Part shown: positions 18,427 through 24,647 of the stretch, piece by piece
Layout: each line of letters begins with the position of its first letter
Position numbering within the stretch: the stretch's first letter is position 1
Assembly (NCBI GenBank): GCA_013821985.1
Contig: PNJQ01000017.1
Coordinates: forward strand, 1-53,041
Source: Opitutus sp.
GTDB taxonomy: Bacteria; Verrucomicrobiota; Verrucomicrobiia; Opitutales; Opitutaceae
DNA: 53,041 nt
Reading direction: 5' to 3'
The notes under the pieces: model-generated
Told to the model about the DNA's origin: nothing
The model's input: the letters and a program-made list of their open reading frames with translations, nothing else
Databases searched by the model: none
Position numbers and translations under genes: made by a program

Positions 18427-19127
18427 TTCAGCGCGAGCGGCGCCGTGCGCTCGCCCTCCTTCAGCGGGGCAGCGATGTTGGTTTCTCGGCCGCGCAGATA
18501 GCCGGCCCAGCGCGCCGCCTTCGCGTCACCGTCCGGCGTGCGGCAATCGTGCTTCGTCGTCTTGCCGATCGTCGCCTCGATGTAGTCCTGGTGCGACCGC
18601 TCGACGAGCGCGTGCTCGCGCGAAAGGAACTCCGGCTGTGCCTCGGCGAGCTTGTTGTAGATGCCGTGGAACATCCCGTCGACGAATGCGTGCCGGTTGC
18701 GCAGCCGCCCGCGGTGCTTGCGCCAGCAATAGGCGAAGTGGTGCACGAGGAACGAATAGACGTAGAGCGCGATCTGCACGTCCGACGTCGTTCCGACGAA
18801 CCGCGTGAACTTCACCACACACGGGAAGCCGAAGCGATCGGTGCCCACCTTGTTGCTGATCACCGGCGAGATTCGGAAGAACGCCGCGCAAATGCGGATC
18901 GCATACTCTATGTCGTAGCTGAGCCGCTGGCGCTCGTCTGTATCGCGATGCGTGATCGTGTTCTCCTTCGCCTGCTCGTCGGGATTCAGCTTTTCCACGG
19001 CGATGCCGTGTTCGCGCGCCAGCTCGAGCGCGCGCGCGAGGGCAAGCTGCGCCTCGTGCGGGTTCGAGCTGCGCGACAGACGCAGCAGCTTCTTGATTTT
19101 CTCAGTGATTTCGGCAGGTGCGCTCAT
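18423..19127 (-). CDS. DUF2786 family protein
   Basis: 234 residues. The N-terminal 45 residues match the DUF2786 pattern: ITEKIKKLLRLSRSSNPHEA followed by QLALARALELAREHGI. The C-terminal part has aromatic and His-rich stretches (YSFLVHHFAYCWRKHRGRLR; HAFVDGMFHGIYNKLAEAQ) seen in longer phage members. The function of the family is unknown; it is common in phages and plasmids. Four-base overlaps join it to the glycosylase and DUF5131 genes. Confidence 0.85.
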   Translation of the reverse strand: MSAPAEITEKIKKLLRLSRSSNPHEAQLALARALELAREHGIAVEKLNPDEQAKENTITHRDTDERQRLSYDIEYAIRICAAFFRISPVISNKVGTDRFGFPCVVKFTRFVGTTSDVQIALYVYSFLVHHFAYCWRKHRGRLRNRHAFVDGMFHGIYNKLAEAQPEFLSREHALVERSHQDYIEATIGKTTKHDCRTPDGDAKAARWAGYLRGRETNIAAPLKEGERTAPLALK

Positions 19128-20254
19128 GGCACGGACGGGAACTCACGCACCTGCAGCTCGCTCGGGAAGTCGGCGAGCCGTCCGCCCTTCTTGTCGCTGA
19201 GGATGACGCGCGCGCCCGCGAATTGCGGCGTGCCTTTGACTTCCTCGAACGTCACGTGCTCGGGCCAGTCGTGCGCGTTGGCGTTTGTCGTGCCGACGTG
19301 CGCGCCGAGCTGCTTCATGAAGAACGCAACGTCGGCCTCGACACACTGACGGCGCAACGAATCTGCCCACTCGATTAGCATCGGGCGCGCGCCCGGTCCG
19401 CTCTCGCCGCCGCAGATGACCCAGTGAATGCCGACCTCGTCGTAGCCGGTCCACTCGGCCTCAAGGCCGCAGTGTTGGCAGAGCGGGATAACCTCATCTC
19501 CGCGCTTGAATGTGCGGACCACCTTGCGATCGACATAGCGGTCGTCAGGGCACACGTCGGCGCAGTGAATGCCGACGGGGTCCAGCCACCGGGACAGGTC
19601 CACCGGCCCGAGCAGCGGCTCGCACGAAAGGAAGCGCACCCTTGCAGGGATCTGGATGACCGCGGGAATGCGCAGGTCTGCCCGCTCCTGGTCCTCGACC
19701 GTCGTGCCGATCCAGACGTTGTCGGGAATGTTCGGCTCAGGTTTCGTCCAGTTCCAAGCAATGCTATTGTCGCCGTCGTAATCCTTCACGGCCTCCATGC
19801 GCGCTCGCCAGTTCTCCGGGCGCTTAGTGAGGAGCAGCCAATCGAGATTTTGCGTGCGATGGATTAGCCGAAGCAGGTCGGCCAGCAACTCAATCGGAAC
19901 CTCGTCATCGAGCCAGTCCGCCAGCGACGCACAGAACACACGCGGGCGAACACTATCGGCCTGCGGGTCGCCACACTTCGGGCAAAAGCCTTCGAGCCCG
20001 GCTTGCGTGCTTTGAAAGCGGCAACCGTTTTCGCATTGGAGAAACAGCGGTGCCTGCCGATTCCACTGAACCGGCTTTCGCCAGTTCGCATCGCTCGTGC
20101 GCTGGCGCGGCTGACCCTTGCCCCACTTCACGCGACCGTAGCGCGTATCCATCAGCGTCTCGGCGTAGCAGTGCGCGCAGCCGGGAGAAACTTTGGTGCA
20201 GCCGATCCACGGGTTGAAGGTGTGGTCGGTCCATTCGATTTTTGAGTTTTCCAT
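19124..20254 (-). CDS. DUF5131 (phage Gp37/Gp68) family three-Cys protein
   Basis: 376 residues. The start KIEWTDHTFNPWIGCTKVSP is diagnostic of the Gp37/Gp68 family. Cys19, Cys26 and Cys29 form C-x6-C-x2-C, which suggests a radical-SAM-like cluster. Two extra zinc-ribbon-like insertions are visible: CENGCRF...CPKCG at about 75-100, and CADVCPDD...CQHCG at about 230-265. The C-terminal WVICGGESGPGARPM and FFMKQLG are also typical. The family is linked to nucleic-acid metabolism but has no settled reaction. Coupling to DUF2786 and a DNA glycosylase hints at a DNA repair or modification block. Confidence 0.9.
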   Translation of the reverse strand: MENSKIEWTDHTFNPWIGCTKVSPGCAHCYAETLMDTRYGRVKWGKGQPRQRTSDANWRKPVQWNRQAPLFLQCENGCRFQSTQAGLEGFCPKCGDPQADSVRPRVFCASLADWLDDEVPIELLADLLRLIHRTQNLDWLLLTKRPENWRARMEAVKDYDGDNSIAWNWTKPEPNIPDNVWIGTTVEDQERADLRIPAVIQIPARVRFLSCEPLLGPVDLSRWLDPVGIHCADVCPDDRYVDRKVVRTFKRGDEVIPLCQHCGLEAEWTGYDEVGIHWVICGGESGPGARPMLIEWADSLRRQCVEADVAFFMKQLGAHVGTTNANAHDWPEHVTFEEVKGTPQFAGARVILSDKKGGRLADFPSELQVREFPSVP

Positions 20255-20283
20255 GGGGTGTTGGGGTTGAAAATTGACTCCGT

Positions 20284-21009
20284 TCAGATCGCGCCGACTT
20301 TCGCGGCATGATCGATGCGTTGCGTCCTCACTTCGTGCCGCTCCAGGGCGAGACGGTCTTCGCCGTCGACGGGCGGCGCTACATGGTGTGCGCGCAGGCC
20401 GACTTCGCGGCGCGGGGCGCTCAGCCGGTCGTGATCGTCACGCTCGACGACAAACCGCGCCGCTGCTGGACGATCTCCGAGCCACGCGCCCGCCGCGCGC
20501 CGCTGAACATTCCATTCCTGCTCCGCGCCCAGGACGAGGAGGCGGCGCGGCTGATCGAGGCGGCGATCGCGGCGCGCGTGCTGCGTCCCGTTGTCGCGAT
20601 GCCGCCGCACGGCTTCTGAGTAGATCGCCTCCACGTCGGCCGCGAAACGGTAGGCGCGCTCGGGGGCGCGGCCACTCACGTAGCGCGCGAGGCCGGCGTT
20701 CCAGGCGGCGGCGAGGTTGAACACGCTGGGCTCGACGCCGCGCGCGGCGAGCTGCGCGCGCAGCCAGGCCACGTGCTTAAGCGCGCAAGCACGCGCCGGC
20801 CCTTCTTCGCGCGCGCGAGCGAACGGCACGCCGGGCATGTGCTGCGCCCACGTCTGCGCGCGGATCTGATACGGTCCCGCCTCGCCCAACGCGCCCGGCC
20901 GGCCGCGGTAGCCTTCGCGCTCGCGCAACGCGTCGACCAGGCGCTCAGAGTCGACGGCCGCGGAAGCGGAGACCACGAGCAGAGCGTAGATGACGGCGGC
21001 GCGGATCAT
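20284..21009 (-). CDS. Lysozyme/transglycosylase-like exported protein
   Basis: 241 residues. There is a signal peptide (MIRAAVIYALLVVSASA). The SLT-like core then reads ALREREGYRG, ALGEAGPYQI (Glu is the likely catalytic acid) and NLAAAWNAGLARYVSGR up to about residue 145. This would be the phage muralytic enzyme, although it lies in the early operon. The last 100 residues are Arg/Asp/Val-rich, look like antisense sequence, and overlap the opposite-strand gene at 20308-20619. The functional part probably ends near residue 140. The ATG at 21009 overlaps the previous stop. Confidence 0.7.
   Translation of the reverse strand: MIRAAVIYALLVVSASAAVDSERLVDALREREGYRGRPGALGEAGPYQIRAQTWAQHMPGVPFARAREEGPARACALKHVAWLRAQLAARGVEPSVFNLAAAWNAGLARYVSGRAPERAYRFAADVEAIYSEAVRRHRDNGTQHARRDRRLDQPRRLLVLGAEQEWNVQRRAAGAWLGDRPAAARFVVERDDHDRLSAPRREVGLRAHHVAPPVDGEDRLALERHEVRTQRIDHAAKVGAI
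20308..20619 (+). CDS. Small hypothetical gene nested antisense in the lysozyme-like gene
   Basis: 103 residues on the plus strand inside a minus-strand operon. It has a well-formed protein sequence (GETVFAVDGRRYMVCAQADF; GAQPVVIVTLDDKPRR) and consistent GC-rich third codon positions, so it looks more coding-like than the opposite frame it overlaps. No family is recognised. The stop lies opposite the end of the lysozyme-like domain. It may be a late-expressed insertion or a gene from another phage. Confidence 0.5.
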   Translation: MIDALRPHFVPLQGETVFAVDGRRYMVCAQADFAARGAQPVVIVTLDDKPRRCWTISEPRARRAPLNIPFLLRAQDEEAARLIEAAIAARVLRPVVAMPPHGF

Positions 21010-21242
21010 GTCGCGGGCTGACTGGTCACCGTGATCGTCGGCGCAACGATGTGCTCGGACTTAACTTCGACGCGAACCTCGCGCGGTTGCAGGACGTTGT
21101 CCGGCAACACGACGGAGAGCTTCACTAGCGCCTGCTCGCTCGGTCGCGACAGCGTTGGACGCTTCTTCGAAACCTTCGCGATCCGCGCTCCTCTCCAACC
21201 GTAACGCGCCCGCTGAAGAACGAGGTAAAGAGTCTCGCTCAC
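21006..21242 (-). CDS. Small prophage protein (cassette 1)
   Basis: 78 residues from the GTG at 21242, which overlaps the upstream stop (GTGA) behind AAAGGCGG. Basic N-terminal half (LYLVLQRARYGWRGARIAKV), then a beta-like half (KLSVVLPDNVLQPREVRVEV). No family is recognised. It belongs to a run of small genes that share the same junction sequence. Confidence 0.6.
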   Translation of the reverse strand: MSETLYLVLQRARYGWRGARIAKVSKKRPTLSRPSEQALVKLSVVLPDNVLQPREVRVEVKSEHIVAPTITVTSQPAT

Positions 21243-21463
21243 GACACACCGCCTTTGGAAGTTCGGAGGCAATGCGGATTGTCCGGCCCGCACTTCGCCG
21301 CGATCTCGCGGGTGGCTTGCGCAGCCGCCTCGTTAAGTTCGTCCTGGTTGAGGCGACGTCGGCCGTCGTTCGGACGAACGCCACGGCAAACGTGAGCGCG
21401 CAGCCCTTGCGCGTAGAAACCGGTGCGGCAACAGCGCGGACAGGTGAAGAGGACTCGGTTCAC
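21239..21463 (-). CDS. Small zinc-finger-like prophage protein (cassette 2)
   Basis: 74 residues from the GTG at 21463. FTCPRCCRTGFYAQGLRAHV contains C-x2-C and, farther on, His and Cys, like a single zinc finger. The C-terminus is TSKGGVS. It starts and ends at the shared AGGCGGTGYGTCGTGA-type junction. It may bind DNA or protein. Confidence 0.62.
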   Translation of the reverse strand: MNRVLFTCPRCCRTGFYAQGLRAHVCRGVRPNDGRRRLNQDELNEAAAQATREIAAKCGPDNPHCLRTSKGGVS

Positions 21464-21840
21464 GACGCACCGCCTATCGCTTTGGGTTGCGGGAGTTCGC
21501 GCGCGGCCAGGATGATCCAGTCGCAGCCGTCCGCGTAGGCATCCGCCGCACCGCGTTCAGGGAAACCCGCCAGCGGCAGGCCGTCGCGATCGAAGACAAA
21601 GAACCATTCGGCAGGGTAAGGAACTTCGCTGTCCCAGCGTTTCTCGATCGAATCGACCGCGCGCACGACTTCGGTCGCCTCGTCTTTGCCGCGCACGATG
21701 ATCATCGCCGCGACCGGGTGTTCGTCCTTTCCACTGACGACGATCTTCACGACCGCGCCGCCGGTTTCTTTGAGCGCCTGCAACCCGTCGACGAAGGTCG
21801 CGTTGTGACCGAGCTCCATGAACTTTTGGAGGCCGCTCAC
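21460..21840 (-). CDS. Hypothetical prophage protein (cassette 3)
   Basis: 126 residues from GTG 21840, overlapping the upstream stop by four bases. A mixed alpha/beta protein with VVKIVVSGKDEHPVAAMIIV and SEVPYPAEWFFVFDRDGLPL, followed by GFPERGAADAYADGCDWI, a pattern of query-like domains found in phage hypothetical proteins. It ends KAIGGAS. Function unknown. Confidence 0.65.
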   Translation of the reverse strand: MSGLQKFMELGHNATFVDGLQALKETGGAVVKIVVSGKDEHPVAAMIIVRGKDEATEVVRAVDSIEKRWDSEVPYPAEWFFVFDRDGLPLAGFPERGAADAYADGCDWIILAARELPQPKAIGGAS

Positions 21841-22103
21841 GACGCACCGCCTTTCTTGCTGCGATTCGCCAGCGGCGTGAGACCGCGACGCGTTTCGATT
21901 TCTTCGCCTTTATTCAAGGCATCGCAGACCGCTTCGGCCCGCGCTGCCTCGCGGTAAATCATCGCGCGCTGAATGCCGCGAACAACGATTGAGCAGTGAC
22001 GGAAGCGCTGGCCCTTCTCGACCTGCACCTGGATTCCGTAGGCGTCCGGGCTGTCGCCGGAGATGCTGCGCCAGACGTGAACGCGGTAGCGTGGCAAATT
22101 CAC
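21837..22103 (-). CDS. Small hypothetical prophage protein (cassette 4)
   Basis: 88 residues from GTG 22103. LPRYRVHVWRSISGDSPDAY and IVVRGIQRAMIYREAARAEA suggest a small alpha/beta fold. It ends RSKKGGAS at the shared junction. The family is unknown. Confidence 0.62.
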   Translation of the reverse strand: MNLPRYRVHVWRSISGDSPDAYGIQVQVEKGQRFRHCSIVVRGIQRAMIYREAARAEAVCDALNKGEEIETRRGLTPLANRSKKGGAS

Positions 22104-22690
22104 GACGCACGCTCCTTTCCGCCCGCGCTCTTCTTCGCGGCTTTGGCGGCGGCCTTCTCGGACTTCTCGGCGGCCTTCACCGCCTTGCCGAGATCGACGC
22201 CGGCCGGCGCCGCTTTGAAGTTGTGCTCGGTGACGCGCTTTATGCCGAACTTCGCGAGCTGCTCATCCTCGAGCTTTTCGAGCGTCTCGAGCGAGAGCGA
22301 CTCCGTGACCTTGATGAAATCCGTCTGGCGCCCGGCGGCCTTGATGAGCGTGAGCGTCACGGCTTCGTCGGCGACCTGGAGCGAGGTGGCGCTCGTGCGC
22401 TTCACCGCGCCGTAGGGCGTGGCAACCGTCTTCTTGTCGTCGAACCATTGCGGGTTGCGCGCGGCGATCACTGCGACGGCGGATTCGCATTCTCCGATCG
22501 TCGTCTGGAGTTCCTTGTAGGCGGGCATGTGCCCGCGCACGGTTTCGAGATGTTGCGCGTCGAGCACCTGCTGGAGCTTGTCGAGCTGGTTCTGCGCGTG
22601 AGTGAGGCGATCGAGGAGATTCACGAGCGATGCGAAATCGTCCTTCTGAGCGGTGGGAGCGGGAGCGGTGGTGTTGATGATGGCGACCAT
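22100..22690 (-). CDS. DUF3164 family phage early protein
   Basis: 196 residues. The central region matches DUF3164 proteins of Mu-like phages: NPQWFDDKKTVATPYGAVKR, then SATSLQVADEAVTLTLIKAA. A coiled-coil-like stretch precedes it (LLDRLTHAQNQLDKLQQVLD). A Lys/Ala-rich tail follows (KAVKAAEKSEKAAAKAAKKS). In Mu relatives this gene lies in the early operon after the transposition genes, as here. Its biochemical role is not established. Confidence 0.82.
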   Translation of the reverse strand: MVAIINTTAPAPTAQKDDFASLVNLLDRLTHAQNQLDKLQQVLDAQHLETVRGHMPAYKELQTTIGECESAVAVIAARNPQWFDDKKTVATPYGAVKRTSATSLQVADEAVTLTLIKAAGRQTDFIKVTESLSLETLEKLEDEQLAKFGIKRVTEHNFKAAPAGVDLGKAVKAAEKSEKAAAKAAKKSAGGKERAS

Positions 22691-22732
22691 GGTGATTTTG
22701 GATCTGAGGGTTTGGGGTTGTTGGCTGAAAAT

Positions 22733-22924
22733 TCAGCGGAGCCAGCTCGGCAGGTCCGCGAGGTAGCCCAGGGCGAGCACGATGCCGGCGATGAGGCCGA
22801 GCGCGCCGCAGAGCAGCGATTGCGCGACGCTGATCCAGAACTGGCCTCGCGAGGCGCGAGTGATTTCGTCGGCGAGTTCGACGCCGATCTGCGCGGAGTA
22901 GCAGCGGGCGGGAAAATGTTTCAC
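22733..22924 (-). CDS. Small single-pass membrane protein of the prophage
   Basis: 63 residues from the GTG at 22924. The start follows a strong GGAGGGG ribosome-binding site and overlaps the upstream stop (GTGA). A soluble N-terminal half (KHFPARCYSAQIGVELADEI) precedes one long membrane helix (VAQSLLCGALGLIAGIVLAL) near the C-terminus. It could be a small inner-membrane effector or holin-like protein. Its place in the early operon argues for host takeover or exclusion over lysis. Confidence 0.6.
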   Translation of the reverse strand: MKHFPARCYSAQIGVELADEITRASRGQFWISVAQSLLCGALGLIAGIVLALGYLADLPSWLR

Positions 22925-23145
22925 GCGCCCCTCCGGATTTTCGATTTTGGATTCTTGATTTTCGATTTGCGCAGCCGCAGCGCGGCCATGCCGAGGAACG
23001 CAGCGCGCTCGGCATTCGGCCGCACGATGCACTCGAGCGGCATGCCGTTCGCGGCGAAGCCGAACGCGAGGATCAGTCCGCCGCCACGCGCCACGCGCGA
23101 GCGGTTGCCTTTCGCGCGCGCGCCGATGGAGAGCTTGGCGCTCAT
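22921..23145 (-). CDS. Small basic prophage protein ending in a heptad array
   Basis: 74 residues from ATG 23145 (overlapping the previous stop). The N-terminal part is KLSIGARAKGNRSRVARGGG. The C-terminal residues SKIKNPKSKI are encoded by a 7-bp tandem array that reaches the next gene's ribosome-binding site. No family is recognised. Confidence 0.55.
   Translation of the reverse strand: MSAKLSIGARAKGNRSRVARGGGLILAFGFAANGMPLECIVRPNAERAAFLGMAALRLRKSKIKNPKSKIRRGA
22935..22969 (-). repeat. Degenerate 7-bp tandem array (prophage)
   Basis: Five plus-strand units: GGATTTT, CGATTTT, GGATTCT, TGATTTT, CGATTTG. On the coding strand they read as AAATCNN repeats, like the array at 40138-40165. The array forms the 3' end of one gene and abuts the Shine-Dalgarno sequence of the next. 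Confidence 0.8.
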
Positions 23146-23534
23146 GATGCTCTCCTCTCATCGGCCGGCCAGGTGAGCAGCAGTGGCGCGGCGGGCTTGA
23201 TCGGTTCGACCTTGTTCCAGGTGCCGTTGGAGTGACGCGGATCGCCGTGGTTGAATTGCTCGACTTGGACGCAGTTGCCGCGACGGTCGCAGCACTCGGC
23301 CATAAACCCGTCATCGTGCCAATTGAGGCGGCGGCGATCGGGCGAACGACCGAACCACTTCACGAACATCGTGTGCGCGAAAGCGCGGATGCGCAGATTG
23401 GAGCGCCACGGCTTAGGCGGATAGAACTCGAAGCGATGCCCGTGGCGCATCATGAGCACGGTGTATTCGCGGGACGCTGGGCGAGAGAGGATGCCGTTGA
23501 TGACGACGGGGGGATTGGCGGGCTTGTGTGGCAT
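23142..23534 (-). CDS. Hypothetical prophage protein
   Basis: 130 residues. MPHKPANPPVVINGILSRPA is followed by YTVLMMRHGHRFEFYPPKPW, a basic segment with WFGRSPDRRRL, and a CCDRRGNC Cys cluster. No family is recognised. It lies four bases after the MuB-like gene and overlaps the next gene by four bases, so it belongs to the core early operon. Confidence 0.65.
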   Translation of the reverse strand: MPHKPANPPVVINGILSRPASREYTVLMMRHGHRFEFYPPKPWRSNLRIRAFAHTMFVKWFGRSPDRRRLNWHDDGFMAECCDRRGNCVQVEQFNHGDPRHSNGTWNKVEPIKPAAPLLLTWPADERRAS

Positions 23535-23538
23535 GGCG

Positions 23539-24603
23539 TCAGTCCTCCTGCTCCGGGGTGCGTTCGAGTTTCTTGAGGAAGGCGTGGGCTTTCATCACGT
23601 GCTCCCACGTCATCTGCTGGCGCTTGTTCGTGGCCATGCGCGCGGCGGCGGTCAGCGTCGTGATCCACACGCCGAGGCCGTGGCGCACGATCGTCTCTTT
23701 CTGGAGGTCGAACGCTTCGCCGATGGCGGGCGCGAGGCCGTAGTGCTTCGCGAACAGATTGAGATCGGCGCGACTGGGGCGGTCGGGCAGCTGGCGGCGG
23801 AAGAGCACGCGGCGATGCATCTGCCGCAGGAACGGCTCCATGGCCTCGTTGGCCATCTGGTCGCGAAAAATGTTCGTGCCGCACAGCAGCACGCCGCACT
23901 GCGCCTCGTCATAGATGGCGCGGATGAAGTCGAGCGTCTTGCTCGTCTGGCGTCCGCCCACCGCGGCGCGCGAAGCCTCGTCGACGATCAGGAGCATGTC
24001 GTCGCGGAAATGCTTTTTGATCATCGCGGGCAGTTCGCCGGTGCGCTGGTTGGGGCTCACGCGGATCTTGCCCGCCAGCTCGGTGAGGAAGCCCGTGTAG
24101 GTGCCGCCGACGGGCATTTCCACGTAGACCGTGCGGCCGTGGTTGTATTCGCCCATCTGCGCGTAGTGTTTGAGGCAGGTGGTTTTTCCGACCTGCGACT
24201 CGCCGAAGAGGAAGCCCATCTTCTGGTAGGTGCGGAGCGCGTTGCAGCTTTCCTCGATGGTCTCGAAGAGGCTCGTGCGCTGGAACGGCGCTTTGTTGAT
24301 CGTGGCGCGCTCGGCGAGCAGCGCGCGGAACTTCACGATGGCGGCGACCACCGCCTTGAGGTCGCCCTCGTAGCGGCCGTGGAACACGCGGCTGAGCACC
24401 GAGCCGTCGTAACCGATCTTCTGCGCCACGTCGTTGAGGCCGAGTTCGCTGTCCCAATAAAACGAGTGGAGCCAGAGGATGGCTTGCCGCTGGTCGATCG
24501 GGAGGCTGGCGGTGGAGGCTTCCACGCGCGGGCCGGGGATGCGGTTGGTCTGGCGCTCGGTCTGGCCGGGCGCGGCTTCGGGTGCTGCTGTCGTTGTGCT
24601 CAT
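23539..24603 (-). CDS. MuB-like transposition AAA+ ATPase
   Basis: 354 residues. The N-terminal helix-turn-helix (LGLNDVAQKIGYDGSVLSRV, about 54-73) resembles the lambda-repressor-like domain of MuB. Walker A is GESQVGKTT (134-142) and Walker B is LLIVDEA (204-210). Family members form ATP-dependent filaments on target DNA, recruit the transposase and give target immunity. It lies directly downstream of the MuA-like gene, matching the A-B order of Mu. The C-terminal helical region (KRQQMTWEHVMKAHAFLKKL) fits the MuB C-domain. Confidence 0.93.
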   Translation of the reverse strand: MSTTTAAPEAAPGQTERQTNRIPGPRVEASTASLPIDQRQAILWLHSFYWDSELGLNDVAQKIGYDGSVLSRVFHGRYEGDLKAVVAAIVKFRALLAERATINKAPFQRTSLFETIEESCNALRTYQKMGFLFGESQVGKTTCLKHYAQMGEYNHGRTVYVEMPVGGTYTGFLTELAGKIRVSPNQRTGELPAMIKKHFRDDMLLIVDEASRAAVGGRQTSKTLDFIRAIYDEAQCGVLLCGTNIFRDQMANEAMEPFLRQMHRRVLFRRQLPDRPSRADLNLFAKHYGLAPAIGEAFDLQKETIVRHGLGVWITTLTAAARMATNKRQQMTWEHVMKAHAFLKKLERTPEQED

Positions 24604-24647
24604 GGGGGGTGTTTTGTTGTGCGCGTCGCGGCGGGCTGCCGCGTCGC

